From: a bacterium | GTDB lineage: Bacteria > Planctomycetota > SZUA-567 | Reading direction: 5' to 3' | Assembly (NCBI GenBank): GCA_003245715.1 | Contig: QKCJ01000054.1 | Location: 28,781-92,780 of the forward strand | Length of the DNA stretch: 64,000 nt | Shown: piece by piece, positions 36,907-48,200 of the stretch | Layout: each line of letters opens with the position of its first letter | Position numbering within the stretch: the stretch's first letter is position 1 | Made by a program: the position numbers and the translations under genes | Notes under the pieces: model-generated | The model's database searches: none | What the model saw: the letters and a program-made list of their open reading frames with translations, nothing else | What the model was told of the DNA's origin: nothing

Positions 36907-38253
36907 ATGAGTAAGAAAGTGTTTCTACAAGAGAGCGAAATGCCGACTCAGTGGTACAATGTTATTCCTGATATTCCTGGCGGTCTGGAACCACCACTTG
37001 ATCCGGCAACAGGAAAACCGCTCGACCCCAAGATGCTCCAGGCTATTTTTCCTGATCCTTTGATTGAACAGGAGATGTCTGATAAGTCGTGGATTGATAT
37101 TCCGGATGAGGTCAATGAGATCCTGAAAATCTGGCGTCCCAGCCCGCTTGTGCGCGCAACCAGACTTGAGCAGATGATCGGTTCAAAGGCCAGAATTTAT
37201 TATAAAAATGAGGCTGTTTCACCGGCCGGCAGCCATAAGCCTAATTCTGCGGTTGCACAGGTTTATTATAATAAAATTTGTGGCATCAAGAAGATCGTTA
37301 CCGAGACAGGTGCGGGGCAGTGGGGAAGTTCATTGTCTATGGCTTGCTGTTTTTTCGGCCTTGAATGTCTTGTCTATATGGTAAAGTGTTCATATGAACA
37401 GAAGCCATTCAGACGCAGTATGATGCAGGCATGGAAGGGTGAGGTTATTCCCAGCCCGTCTGATACTACAGAAAGCGGGCGCGATGTTTTGAAGAATGAT
37501 CCGGATTGTCCGGGCAGTCTTGGGATTGCAATTTCTGAAGCGGTTGAGATTGCCGCCCAGAATTCTGATACCAATTATGCACTGGGTTCGGTTCTTAACC
37601 ATGTGCTTTTGCACCAGACCGTAATCGGTCTTGAAGCGAAGAAACAATTTGTTATTGGTAATGAAAAACAGCCTGATATCATCGTAGGCTGCTGCGGTGG
37701 CGGTTCGAATTTCGGTGGTATTGTCGTACCATATTTGCGTGACAAACTTGATGGCGCTGACATCCGTTTTATCGGGGTTGAACCGTCTGCCTGTCCGACT
37801 CTGACCCGCGGTCATTTTGCTTATGATTTTGGTGATCTAGCCGGGCTTACTCCGTTGCTGAAAATGCACACCCTTGGCAGTAAGTTTGTTCCGCCAGGAA
37901 TTCATGCTGGTGGCTTGCGTTATCACGGGATGTCGCCGATTGTTTCTGCGCTTGTCCGCGATGGTTTGGTTGAGCCGGTTGCTTTGCATCAGAAAGAATG
38001 TTTTGAGGCCGCGACAATTTTCGCCAGAAGTGAGGGCATTATTCCTGCTCCTGAAAGTAGCCACGCAATACGCGCGACAATTATTGAAGCACTTAAAGAT
38101 GAAAATAAAGACAAAGTTATTCTCTTCAATCTTTCAGGCCATGGCCATTTTGATATGACCAGTTATGATAAGTATTATGCCGGTGAGTTGCATGATTATA
38201 ATTTGCCTGAGCATGAGCTTGCAAAAGCGGCAGAACATCTTCCCAAGCTTTAA
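36907..38253 (+). CDS. trpB: Tryptophan synthase beta chain, TrpB2 type
   Basis: A 448-aa PLP enzyme of the TrpB2 subfamily, recognised by its N-terminal extension ([20 protein letters not shown], then [11 protein letters not shown]). [14 protein letters not shown] contains the PLP Lys, [12 protein letters not shown] follows, and [10 protein letters not shown] is the phosphate cup. It condenses indole or activated indole with serine. I start it at 36907 because GGAG lies 6 nt upstream and the family start fits; the upstream frame extension to 36853 has no support. No trpA or other trp gene is nearby, which fits TrpB2 enzymes acting outside a trp operon. A terminator follows. Confidence 0.93.
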   Translation: MSKKVFLQESEMPTQWYNVIPDIPGGLEPPLDPATGKPLDPKMLQAIFPDPLIEQEMSDKSWIDIPDEVNEILKIWRPSPLVRATRLEQMIGSKARIYYKNEAVSPAGSHKPNSAVAQVYYNKICGIKKIVTETGAGQWGSSLSMACCFFGLECLVYMVKCSYEQKPFRRSMMQAWKGEVIPSPSDTTESGRDVLKNDPDCPGSLGIAISEAVEIAAQNSDTNYALGSVLNHVLLHQTVIGLEAKKQFVIGNEKQPDIIVGCCGGGSNFGGIVVPYLRDKLDGADIRFIGVEPSACPTLTRGHFAYDFGDLAGLTPLLKMHTLGSKFVPPGIHAGGLRYHGMSPIVSALVRDGLVEPVALHQKECFEAATIFARSEGIIPAPESSHAIRATIIEALKDENKDKVILFNLSGHGHFDMTSYDKYYAGELHDYNLPEHELAKAAEHLPKL

Positions 38254-38280
38254 TGTTGGACTTTTCCCCTGTTGCGGTGT

Positions 38281-38312
38281 GCCGGTCTGTTCTTGAACAG
38301 GCCGGTTTTTTT
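38281..38312 (+). terminator. Intrinsic terminator after trpB
   Basis: The stem GCCGG-t-CTGTTC / GAACAG-g-CCGGT (38281-38305) with a short loop is followed by T7. Confidence 0.88.
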
Positions 38313-38337
38313 ATGAGTTGATGTTGAGATATTTTTA

Positions 38338-38369
38338 TAAAAAAGGCCCCTGGAAAAAACCAGAGGCCT
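38338..38369 (-). terminator. Intrinsic terminator of the aldolase-dehydrogenase operon
   Basis: AGGCCCCTGG (38344-38353) and CCAGAGGCCT (38360-38369) pair across a 6-nt loop with one mismatch. On the reverse strand the stem is followed by a T-rich run (TTTTTATAAAA). Confidence 0.8.
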
Positions 38370-38400
38370 AAAGGGGATTATCGCGTTTTTGTGTTTTTTA

Positions 38401-39555
38401 TTACATTGCTGCTTTATAGAGTGCGATAGCATCTTCCTTGCTGACAGCACGCGGATTACCCGGAAGACAAGGGTCAACCAAAGCAAGGTCAGCCATCTCG
38501 GCGAGCTTTTCTTCTTTGACGCCAAGTTCAGCCAAACCAGCAGGAATGCCAACCGCCTTGCTGAGTTTTTCAATGGCGTCAACAGCGGCGATGTTTGCCT
38601 CTTCTGTACTCATGCCGGTTGTGTCAACTCCCATTGCCTGAGCAACATCGCGCAGCTTCTCGCCACAGGCTGAGGCGTTAAAGCGGGTAACGTGTGGAAG
38701 CAGGATTGCGTTACATACTCCGTGCGGAAGGTTGTAGACACCGCCAAGCTGGTGCGCAAGTGAGTGGACGGCACCAAGGCCGCAGTTGCTGAATGACATG
38801 CCTGAGATAAATGAACCGTAAGCCATCATGCTGCGTGCTTCAAGGTCTGTGCCATTTTCAACCGCTTTCTGGAGGCTGGCGGCAATAAGACGGATTGATT
38901 CAAGAGCAAGCGCATCTGTCAGGCTGTAAGCGCCTTTTGTTATGTAAGCCTCAATTGAGTGGGTCAGTGCGTCCATACCGGTTGCCGCTGTAAGTGAGGC
39001 AGGTTTCAGTACCATCAACTCAGGGTCATTGACTGAGATTGTTGCCAGTGAGTTCTTGTCAACCATAACCATCTTCACGTGGCGTTCTTCATCGGTGATA
39101 ACATAGTTGATTGTTACATCTGAGGCAGTACCGGCGGTTGTGTTAATAGCGACAATCGGCATACCCTTGAGCTTTGACTTGAAAACACCCTCGTATTCTT
39201 TGATGTCGCCGCCATTGGTTGCGAGAATTGAGACACCCTTTGCGCAGTCCTGGGGAGAACCGCCGCCAAGAGAGATGATAAGGTCACAACCATTATCTTT
39301 CAACGCCTTGAGGCCATTGTGGACGTTTGCACAAGTCGGGTTAGGCTGAACGTCATCATAGATAACATACTCAACACCAGCCGCGTCAAGCACATCTGTA
39401 AGCTTCTTGACAACACCGGCCTTGCCAAGTACCTTGTCTGTAACCAGCAATGCTTTGCTCAGGCCAAGCCCGAGGATTTCTCTTCCGACATCTGCAAGCA
39501 CACCTGGTCCGATCATACTCATGGCCGGCATGAAGTAAGTTCTTTTCTGCATCAT
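38401..39555 (-). CDS. Iron-containing alcohol dehydrogenase (lactaldehyde/1,3-propanediol type)
   Basis: A 384-aa group III alcohol dehydrogenase. LGGGSPQDCAKG (about residues 95-106) is the NAD-binding loop. Metal ligands appear in TGMDALTHSIEAY (Asp and His), CGLGAVHSLAHQLGG and LPHGVCNAILLPHV. FucO-like enzymes reduce lactaldehyde to 1,2-propanediol; DhaT-like enzymes act on 3-hydroxypropionaldehyde. It lies 38 bp after the tandem class II aldolase gene, so reduction of the aldehyde released by an aldolase is the likely job. Substrate unproven. Confidence 0.93.
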   Translation of the reverse strand: MMQKRTYFMPAMSMIGPGVLADVGREILGLGLSKALLVTDKVLGKAGVVKKLTDVLDAAGVEYVIYDDVQPNPTCANVHNGLKALKDNGCDLIISLGGGSPQDCAKGVSILATNGGDIKEYEGVFKSKLKGMPIVAINTTAGTASDVTINYVITDEERHVKMVMVDKNSLATISVNDPELMVLKPASLTAATGMDALTHSIEAYITKGAYSLTDALALESIRLIAASLQKAVENGTDLEARSMMAYGSFISGMSFSNCGLGAVHSLAHQLGGVYNLPHGVCNAILLPHVTRFNASACGEKLRDVAQAMGVDTTGMSTEEANIAAVDAIEKLSKAVGIPAGLAELGVKEEKLAEMADLALVDPCLPGNPRAVSKEDAIALYKAAM

Positions 39556-39593
39556 TTTGTTGTTCCTTTCTCTTATATTAAAAGGTTAATTTA

Positions 39594-40883
39594 TTATTCA
39601 GGAAGATTGAACGCCTTTACAAGCTCCTGCACCTGATCTTCATTGATCGGGTTGAGCCCGCCAAGACGGGTTGCTGAAATCAGGCTCTGGGCGCTGAATT
39701 CGGCAACTTCCAGACGGTCAAACGCTTCAAGCAGAGTCTTGCCGACAACAACCAGACAGTCGTTATGAATAAGCACTGCCGGCGAAGACGGTGTAAGCAT
39801 CTCGACAACCTTATCAGGATTCTCGTAGTGTTCAATACAGCTGATACCCTGAATATCACGAAGCATGATATAGCTCTCAGGAATTGTACGGGTGTCAGGT
39901 TCTGTTCCGCTAACACCATATGCCATTACGTTTGGTGGCATTGCGATGATAACCGCGTTTACCCAGTCATGCTTTTTATAAATATCACGGATGAAGTCCG
40001 CTGCGCGGCTGTTGTTCTTGCCCATCTCGCGGTAACCGTCCTGAATCAGAACAAGGTCGTCAGGTATAATTCCCATGCGGTCAAAGCCAGTTGGTGTAAT
40101 CAGAAAACTGTCCTTGCCGATACGTGATGAGAATGTTCCGCCGGTGCTGTAGGAGAGCATCTGATTGTATGAACGGTTGATGAATTTAACCATGTCGGAA
40201 CGCTGTTCACATTCCTGTGGTGAATGCTCTGCTGGTTTGAATTCAGGAAGAGCTGCCTTTTTGGTTGATGAGATACGCACGGTCTTCTCGTCAAGCGGGC
40301 AGGGGGTGCCGATAGCTTCAGCCTTGATCTGGATTCTGGCCAGAAAATCCAGAGTCTCAAAACGCTCAAACGCTTCCATCAGGTTTGCGCCGGCTGTAAC
40401 AGTACCGTGGTTCTCAAGAACAATACTGTCTGCGCCTTCTGCAAAGGACTTTGCCACCAGATCGCCAAGTGCCTGACTGCCTGGAACTGCATACTTGGCA
40501 AAACCAATCTTGCCACAGATCTCATGCGCCTTTGGAATGAGGTTGATATCTGGAATTCTTCCGGCGATACTGAACGCTACCATCGCCGGGGGATGGGCGT
40601 GCAGAACAGCCTTGATGTCGGGGCGCAGTTCATAGATGGTGCGGTGGAAAGGAAATTCACATGATGGATTGTGGATACCTTCAACTGTACCGTCAGGGCG
40701 TACCTTGACAATGTCTCTGGGAGTCAGTGTACCCTTGTCCACACCGCCAGGGCTGATCCAGATGTTACCATCATTATCAATGATTGAAAGGTTACCACCA
40801 GATGTCGTTGTCATGCCGTATCCATACAGTCTTGACATGACTGATGTAATTATGTCTCTGGGGTGCATCAGTTTAAGCTTCAT
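39594..40883 (-). CDS. Tandem class II aldolase/adducin-domain protein
   Basis: A 429-aa protein made of two class II aldolase-like domains (about residues 1-205 and 225-429). Domain 1 is intact: SGGNLS, SPGGVDKG, the zinc pair in VLHAHPPAM and the third His in VLENHGTVTAG. Domain 2 keeps the fold pattern (STGGTFSSRIG, TPTGFDRMG) but reads VIIAMPPNVMAYG where domain 1 has HAHPPAM, and VLIHNDCLVVVG at the third His site, so its zinc site appears lost. Domain 1 could cleave a sugar phosphate such as fuculose- or rhamnulose-1-phosphate; domain 2 may be structural. The downstream dehydrogenase supports a deoxysugar pathway, although kinase and isomerase genes are absent here. Confidence 0.88.
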   Translation of the reverse strand: MKLKLMHPRDIITSVMSRLYGYGMTTTSGGNLSIIDNDGNIWISPGGVDKGTLTPRDIVKVRPDGTVEGIHNPSCEFPFHRTIYELRPDIKAVLHAHPPAMVAFSIAGRIPDINLIPKAHEICGKIGFAKYAVPGSQALGDLVAKSFAEGADSIVLENHGTVTAGANLMEAFERFETLDFLARIQIKAEAIGTPCPLDEKTVRISSTKKAALPEFKPAEHSPQECEQRSDMVKFINRSYNQMLSYSTGGTFSSRIGKDSFLITPTGFDRMGIIPDDLVLIQDGYREMGKNNSRAADFIRDIYKKHDWVNAVIIAMPPNVMAYGVSGTEPDTRTIPESYIMLRDIQGISCIEHYENPDKVVEMLTPSSPAVLIHNDCLVVVGKTLLEAFDRLEVAEFSAQSLISATRLGGLNPINEDQVQELVKAFNLPE

Positions 40884-41327
40884 AACTTTTCTCCAATGTT
40901 AAAACATATTAGTAATCAATAAAAAAATAATTATTGGCTAAAATTGTCCTGTTATACGCTAAATTCATATCGCTTACAAAATGATTGCTAGTGATTGTTT
41001 GGTGCCGTCTTTTTGTTAAAATATGATCGAATATGATTGTCTTCATTGTTTATTATAGCATAATTAATTTAATAAGCAATTGCAAATATACAAAAATGAA
41101 TAAAAAAACCAGTAAACAATTATCTAATGGTTTGGCTGATTTACGGTGAAGTTAAATCTCTCCAATCCGATAGTTATTGTGATTAATAATCTGTATTACC
41201 TGATTTTTTTGTTTGTAAATTCTGTTTTCGGTGTATAATAATATTTTGGTTTTTTTTAGTATATTTACTTGGTGGTGTTTTGTTTTTTTTTATGGGGAAG
41301 TGCATTTAGTCAGTGAGGATTTTCCCC
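40884..41327. other. AT-rich divergent intergenic region
   Basis: This 444-bp gap lies between the reverse aldolase operon and the forward hybrid kinase. It is strongly AT-rich with many short A and T runs and must hold both promoters. I see no coding frame, RNA gene or convincing palindrome. Confidence 0.5.
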
Positions 41328-44300
41328 ATGGTAAAGTCTAATAACCCGCCACTTTCACTTCGCACGCGAATATCCGGTGCTTTTCTTTTCGCAATAATTC
41401 CAACGCTGGTTCTGCTGGCAATCGGCATCGAGCTTCTGCTTATTCCGTGGATTAAGAAAAGCGCTATTGATGAGCTTGCCAATACCACTCGCGTTCTTAC
41501 AAAGAGTATCCATGCCGGTGCTGCGGTTGCAATCCGTAACCATTTAAGGGCGGTGGCTGAGCGTAACCGGGAAATTGCGCAGCATTTTTTCACCCTTGTT
41601 GAGAAGGGGGTGATGACGCGTGAAGATGCGATAAGTCAGCTTAAGAGTATCTTTATCAGTCAAAAGGTTGGAACGTCTGGTTATCTGTATTGTCTTGATT
41701 CCAAGGGAAATCTTCCTGTGCATCCGGTTGATGAGGTTGAGGGAACTTCAGTTGCTTCTTTTAATTTTGCCCGCCAGCAGATGAAGCTCAAGGAAGGTTA
41801 TGTCGAGTACTTCTGGAAGAACCCCGGTGAAAAAAAGGAAAGGGCAAAAGCGCTATATATGGTTTATTTTGCTCCTCTGGACTGGATTATCTCTGTTTCT
41901 AGTTATCGCGAAGAGTTTAACGAGCTGGTTGATCCGGAAGATTTCAGGGCTGCCGTTTTGTCATTACGCTTTGGGGAAACCGGTTATGCTTATATTATTG
42001 ATGAAAAGGGGCGTGTAATTGTACACCCGAGTCTGCCCAAGGGCTATGATGCTTTAAACAGTCCATTGATGCCGACAGACTTTGTTCAGCGTATGATTAA
42101 TACTGAATCAGGTTTTCTTGAATATGAGTGGAAAAATCCTGACGAGCTGATTCCCCGCAAAAAGATGGCTGTATATGATAATCTGCGTGAGTACGGTTTT
42201 ATCGTCGCGTCTTCTTCCTATGTTAATGAAGTCTTAAAGCCGGTATTGTTTGCAAGATATATTGCTTATGGATCGGTAGCCTTTCTGTTGCTGGCGATGG
42301 GGTTTGCTGTCTATTTTATGAGTGGGCGTCTTACGCGGCCAATTGATGCGATGATAAACCAGCTTGATATGAATGCAGGTAATGGCGTCCATACTCCGTT
42401 GCCCCTTGGCGGCAGTTCTGAAATGGTCCGTCTTGCCTGTGATTTTAACCGGTACATGGCCGATATTGATAACAGGAACGCGCTTATCCGCAATGAACGC
42501 GAACAATACAGGAGCCTGTTTGAGGCGTCACCTGACGCCGTATTACTTATTCATGATCTGGTTATTCTTGATTGCAGCAGGGCGTCTGAGCGAATTTTCG
42601 GTATGGGCAAGAATGAATTGATTGGTAAAACAATTTTGGATATTTCGCCGGAGTATCAGACTGACGGCAGTCGTTCTGATGTTTTGGCACAAAAGATCAT
42701 TGATAAAAACACGCAAGATATCTTTCTGACCTTTGAATGGATTCATCAGCGCAAAGATGGGGCAACATTTATCAGCGAGGTTCGTTTGAGTCCGTTTGCT
42801 GATTCAAATGGTAAATCAACTCAGATTTGTTTTGTGCGTGATGTCACTGAGCATAAAATTGCTGACAGCCAATTGAAATTTGAAAGAGATTTCAGTCGTG
42901 AGTTGATTGACAAGTCCCCGGCATATGTCGCAATCCTTGACTCATCAAATAAAATAGCCCTTGCAAACCCGGCATTCTGTAATGCCCTTGGTTATGAGAC
43001 CGGTGAGGTTGAAGGGTTGAATTTTATTGTTGCTGGAGCTTCCGCAAGTGAATTATCACGCCTTCAGGGAATGTTGGACAGGTTGCATAAAGCCGCTGAA
43101 GAAAATATCAATCTGACCCAATCGGGGGCTTTTTCGCCTCCTTGCTGGGGTGAGCGTAAGCTGGTTGTACATTGGTCGATGAATTGCATCAGTGACCGTT
43201 CCGGTCAGCGGGATTCTGTTTTTGTTGTTGGCCTTGATATTACTGATGAGCAGGCTCTACAGGAGCAGCTTAATCATGCCCAGAAGTTAGAAGCTATTGG
43301 CCGACTTGCTGGCGGGGTTGCGCATGACTTTAATAACATGCTTGGTGGAATCAGCGGTGCTGCGGAGTTGCTTGAGCTTAAAACTCAGCAGGATGACTCG
43401 AGAATGGAATACATAAAGCTTATTCTCAATACCGTTGATCGTGCGGCAAAGCTCTCTCAGGGATTGCTTAGTTTTTCCAGAAAAGGCAAATGCGTTTCTA
43501 CGCCGATTGACCTTCATCTTTTAATTAATGAGGCGCTGAACATATTCCGAAGCGGTCTTGATCCGCGCATTGAGATAATATCCGAACTGTCTGCAAAGGA
43601 TTCGATGATCGTCGGTGATTCATCACAGTTGCAGAACCTTTTCCTGAATATGTTCATTAATTCCCGCGATGCCATGGAAAATAACGGTACACTCCGCGTT
43701 GCCACGAGCAATATCTACCTTGATGCTCAGGCTGTTGCTGAGAGTGGTTTTGGTCTTGAGGCTGGACAGTTTATTGAAATCATTATCAGTGACACCGGTT
43801 GCGGAATCAGGCATGATATCCTGCAGAAAATTTTTGAACCTTTCTTCACGACCAAAGACGAAGGCAAGGGGACCGGTCTTGGTCTGGCCTCTGCCTACGG
43901 AGCGATAAAAGACCATAACGGTGATATCAGGGTTGAGAGTCAGGAAGGGGTTGGTACGACTTTCCTTATTCGGATTCCTTGCACGGATTTCAATAACAGC
44001 TTCAGCAATGAAACGGATATAAAGTCACATATGTTGGGCGCCGGCAACATTCTGCTTGTTGATGATGATGAGATTCTTCGTACTACAGGCACGCTCCTTC
44101 TTCGCGAGATCGGTTATAATGTCTTGACAGCGGCTGACGGCAGGGAAGGGGTTGAGGTCTTTGAAAAGCACAAAGACGAGATTGATGTTGTTCTTCTTGA
44201 CATGGTCATGCCTGATATGAATGGGCAGGATGCTTTTTATGCAATGCGCAAGATTGCTCCTGATGCCAAGATTTTACTGGCATCAGGATTTTCGGCAAAG

Positions 44301-44402
44301 GGATCTGTCCATGAGCTTGAGAAAGACGGCTTGTTGGGGTTTGTCAGTAAACCCTATAAAATTGCAGAGCTAAGCAAGTTGCTTAAAGACATCCTGTCGT
44401 AA
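41328..44402 (+). CDS. Hybrid sensor histidine kinase with tandem Cache sensor and two PAS domains
   Basis: A 1024-aa membrane kinase. I start it at the ATG 41328, which has GAGG 9 nt upstream; a GTG at 41313 is in frame. TM1 is at residues 16-42. Two similar Cache-like repeats follow ([18 protein letters not shown] and [20 protein letters not shown] mark them), then TM2 (about 305-328) and a HAMP-like linker. PAS1 is about 385-510 and PAS2 about 525-640. HisKA has [15 protein letters not shown] (the NtrB-like HDFNN box). The ATPase domain has DTGCGIRHD and GKGTGLGLA. The C-terminal receiver has [13 protein letters not shown]. The Cache pattern suggests sensing of a small organic molecule. 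It is convergent with the reverse glycan module, leaving 25 bp between the stops. Confidence 0.93.
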   Translation: MVKSNNPPLSLRTRISGAFLFAIIPTLVLLAIGIELLLIPWIKKSAIDELANTTRVLTKSIHAGAAVAIRNHLRAVAERNREIAQHFFTLVEKGVMTREDAISQLKSIFISQKVGTSGYLYCLDSKGNLPVHPVDEVEGTSVASFNFARQQMKLKEGYVEYFWKNPGEKKERAKALYMVYFAPLDWIISVSSYREEFNELVDPEDFRAAVLSLRFGETGYAYIIDEKGRVIVHPSLPKGYDALNSPLMPTDFVQRMINTESGFLEYEWKNPDELIPRKKMAVYDNLREYGFIVASSSYVNEVLKPVLFARYIAYGSVAFLLLAMGFAVYFMSGRLTRPIDAMINQLDMNAGNGVHTPLPLGGSSEMVRLACDFNRYMADIDNRNALIRNEREQYRSLFEASPDAVLLIHDLVILDCSRASERIFGMGKNELIGKTILDISPEYQTDGSRSDVLAQKIIDKNTQDIFLTFEWIHQRKDGATFISEVRLSPFADSNGKSTQICFVRDVTEHKIADSQLKFERDFSRELIDKSPAYVAILDSSNKIALANPAFCNALGYETGEVEGLNFIVAGASASELSRLQGMLDRLHKAAEENINLTQSGAFSPPCWGERKLVVHWSMNCISDRSGQRDSVFVVGLDITDEQALQEQLNHAQKLEAIGRLAGGVAHDFNNMLGGISGAAELLELKTQQDDSRMEYIKLILNTVDRAAKLSQGLLSFSRKGKCVSTPIDLHLLINEALNIFRSGLDPRIEIISELSAKDSMIVGDSSQLQNLFLNMFINSRDAMENNGTLRVATSNIYLDAQAVAESGFGLEAGQFIEIIISDTGCGIRHDILQKIFEPFFTTKDEGKGTGLGLASAYGAIKDHNGDIRVESQEGVGTTFLIRIPCTDFNNSFSNETDIKSHMLGAGNILLVDDDEILRTTGTLLLREIGYNVLTAADGREGVEVFEKHKDEIDVVLLDMVMPDMNGQDAFYAMRKIAPDAKILLASGFSAKGSVHELEKDGLLGFVSKPYKIAELSKLLKDILS

Positions 44403-44427
44403 AAACGGAGCTGTCAATATCAGATTT

Positions 44428-45216
44428 CTATTCGGATATTTCAGGGATATTGTCATTGATATTAGTCTTGTCGGTATTTGAAAGGCGAATATAGAATGAC
44501 AGATCAAAACTTTCTCCTTTATTCAGTTCCTGCCTTTGCCAGAAGCGTCCGTTGTTGGCTATTCCTATATCCATTTTTCGGTAGATGGATATAGTCGAGT
44601 CGTTGAGGGCTACCAGGTCAAAGTGCTTTTTATGAAGGTTCTGAAATGTCAGATATGAATATCTTTGGTTTGACTTTTTTACTTGCTTCATAAAATCAAT
44701 AACGCCGTCATTTTTTTCATAGACTCCGCCATTATAGATACAATTTTTGTCCGGAATATTTTTAAAGCGTAGCAGGTATGCAAAGTTTCTGCATTCGATT
44801 TTCTCATTAGCCGTATATTTATAATCGACAGAAATATCCCTGCAGGTAATAACAATATTCTCCAGCACTTCGCCGTTATTCCATGAGTAGTTAAAGGTTA
44901 TGGTGATTGTTTTGTTGTCGGGGCTTTTTTCAATATTGCCAGATATATTTTTTACATATTGTTCGTTCTGATTTATCCTCCAGCGTTGCATAAATTGACC
45001 ATCAAATAAATCTTTGCCATCAACCTTGAGTTTCATTCTTCCAAAGCCGTCAATTATTGCCGTATAGTCATTGGTTTTTATCCTGCAGTAATCCTTGGCA
45101 CTTCCTAAAGAAGTGACTGCCGGTTGACCTTTAGAGTCTGCAGGATAAACCATCGGCGCAATTATTGTTAAAACAATCAGTAGTACATAAATATTATTTA
45201 TATATTTTGATGTCAT
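44428..45216 (-). CDS. Secreted beta-rich protein of unknown function
   Basis: A 262-aa protein with a signal peptide (about residues 8-26, ending VYPA). The mature part is rich in predicted beta strands, with no motif I can name. Its start codon overlaps the stop of the 1464-aa upstream protein by 4 bp (ATGA), so the two are translationally coupled and probably act together. A carbohydrate-binding or beta-sandwich accessory role is a guess. Confidence 0.72.
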   Translation of the reverse strand: MTSKYINNIYVLLIVLTIIAPMVYPADSKGQPAVTSLGSAKDYCRIKTNDYTAIIDGFGRMKLKVDGKDLFDGQFMQRWRINQNEQYVKNISGNIEKSPDNKTITITFNYSWNNGEVLENIVITCRDISVDYKYTANEKIECRNFAYLLRFKNIPDKNCIYNGGVYEKNDGVIDFMKQVKKSNQRYSYLTFQNLHKKHFDLVALNDSTISIYRKMDIGIANNGRFWQRQELNKGESFDLSFYIRLSNTDKTNINDNIPEISE

Positions 45217-48200
45217 TTAATTTTCTCAATTGCAAGCCCGTGAACACAAACTGATCCCACAAACTCAACATTCAATAACCCGTCTGTGATAACGACATTA
45301 TCTTCTGCGATTAAATACGCTTTAGCATAGCCACCTGATAACTCAAAAGGATCAACTTTGTCTTTAAATAGTTTGTTCTGTATCTGAATCGAGTATTCAC
45401 GCATACCAGGGCGGTTAATTTTATCAAATGTTTCTGCCGTATATATCGTGACTTTGTATTTGCCGTTTGGCAGCGGAATATAGTAATTGACTTTACCTCC
45501 GAAAACTTCCGTCTGAAAAACCTTATCTTCATCGGTGTTCTCAATCTGGATATTTCCACGGTTTACAAAGGTCGCTCCAGCGTTACCGTATGAACCGCTG
45601 TTATGATAAGTCTGGTCTGGAAGCCAGCGTTGGTGACCGGATGTTGTATGTTCAGTGAACGCGCCGAAATCAATTTGCGCTTTACCATACTTGCGCAGAT
45701 CCTCCTCAAATTTTAACTGATTTTTCTGTGCCTCGTACTTTTCCATTATTGTTTTAATACAACTTGCCACTTCGTAATCGTCAAGAAGGATATATTCCCT
45801 GAAAGCATCTTTTTTTGCAAATGATTCCTGAAGTAAAGCCGCTTTGTCTTTAGGCAGATGGTTCATGGTCTGGCTGTTTTCAATGATTGACTTTGTCTTT
45901 TCGTGAAGTTGTTTTTCCGTCTCTTGCGTAAAATTGAAATTACATGATATCTCATCTGTAGTGCTGCCGCTTATATAAAAAGTACGTATGTCGTTTGGTT
46001 TCAGTGTGATCTTTTCATTTGCTTTTATCACATTATCGTAAACCAGATCGCGGATAGTTGCAGTGCCTGAATTAACCGTTCCTATCGAAGTGTATGGTGA
46101 ATTATTAACCAAACGCAAGTATGTTCCTTTTGTATCTTTCTTTGCGGTCTGCGCAATGACACCATGTGACCTGTTATCAGCCAGCGTTGAGAATTCTGCA
46201 TCGGGTGTCACGTAATGCTCCAGCGCAAATCTGCGGATCTGTGGATTTGCGGCGGTCTCCATATTGCAGTCCATCCACTGGGTTATAATCATCTTTGGTG
46301 TTGTGTGTGCCAGAACATTGACAAAGCCGTTCATGCGATTGTCCTCAACACCTCTTGCAACAAACACGCCTCTTCTGGTGTTTTTCCATGGCCATTTCGT
46401 TGCTTTAAGGGCAGGGCAGTCAACCTCGTCAAGTGCGGTATTGAAATAGAAACTGTTATTCTTTCTCACTACTTCCAACGCTCCCGGGTTGGTGTCCCAG
46501 GCTTGATGTGAAATCACTCGTTCTCCAGAAAATCTTCCTTTGAAACCGATTGTCATAAGCGGGGTAATCATACTCAGGTTCGGATTCTTTAGGTATTGTT
46601 CAAGAGGTACAGCGCTTTCATTGAGAAAGTCCGTCAAGGCACTATTGACTGCGCTTCTGTTTTCCGCCGGTTTTTTAAAGTACAAATTATTATCAAGCTG
46701 CTCCTGTTTAAATGCGGGGTAAATTTTCAAATCCCACGGATTATCGCCATCACTGAGTACGGCCTGTATATCCTTAAAACATGACTTGACTTTTTCCGTT
46801 CGCCAGTTAATCCATTCTTTATTATATTTACCGGTGAGTATGTCGTAACGTTTTTCAAAACGTTTTGGATCTGTCGCGGATAGTTCGAGCTTGATGCCAG
46901 TTTCTTTTTCAAATAGTGAAACTGTATAATCGCCATAACCGATATCAATAGGCATGAATTCTTTAAAGCCGCACATCCCGAAGCCAGGCAGATACCAGTT
47001 GCCGATTACATTCATGATACCACGCACGGACTTTACCGATTTATATCTGTCTCGGATCTCTTTAAAAATATCCATATAATATTTTTTGACTTTGGGGTGC
47101 ATGAAGTTTACGCCGGCGTGTGCCTGTCCGGAGAGCTGCTTGCCGGTGCGGGTTACTTTTTGTAATGAATCCTCACCCAGAATCATTCTCCGATTACTGG
47201 TCGTATCAATATTGTCAACCATCATTGCTGGATTACTCATATACTCAAAGCTTATCAGACAGTTGATATTGTTGTGTTCATACATCTTGAATCCAAGGTA
47301 TGCAACATCAAACTCCTGATTGGATACACCGTAAGAGTTATTAATAGAAGGGTAATCCGATTTGCTGTACATGTACAATCCTTCGACTGTCATGTTCCGT
47401 CCCTGAAAGCGCAGGAGTTTAATTTTGCGTTCAAAAATTTTATACCAGTTGTACCATGAGTCGCGGTGTCCGCTGTTCATCAGCTGCAGATCATTCTCAG
47501 TCGGGTTCTCGCAGGACATTGTCGCAGCCATCACGGAAAGGCGTTCATTGTGTGTGCCAAGAAGTCTGTCTGTTTCTGGCAGTTTGAGTGCCGGGAGTTC
47601 ACCGTCAATCTTGTAGATATTTATTTCACTGGCAGCAGCCCGACTGTCTTTTCTGCCATTCATAACTACTACTGCGGCAGTATTGCTTGATGGATAATAG
47701 ATATAACGGATCTTTCTTGTTTTATCGGTAAGCGGGAAACGTCCGCCAGAAAGGCAACTTCCTGTTGATGACCATATGGCTGTCTTTGGGGCATTATTGC
47801 TGTAACGAACAGGATGCAGCTCAAGGATACCTGAATAGGTGTAGCGTTCAATATCGTCAGGAATTATGACCTCTATCAGGTAAGGACGGCCTCTTTCCTT
47901 AAGGTCTACTGTATAGGAAAAATAGTCAAAGCAACCGCTGCCGGTTTCGCGGTAGATGAGATTTCCGTTATTGACCACCCTTCCTTTATTTTGTTTTGCC
48001 GGGTTATACATTCCACTATGATCGAGAAATTTTTCCGGGTTATTGGTTTCCTTGCTACAGTCGATTTTGCTTACCAGTTTAAGACGTTTCTCAAATTCAT
48101 CATCAAACTTTGACATTACGAGCGTATCTTGTTTGATCGGGCCGACAACCACCATCTCTTCACGGTTTACCTCGGTTGTCTTTCCTGAAATGTCAACAAG

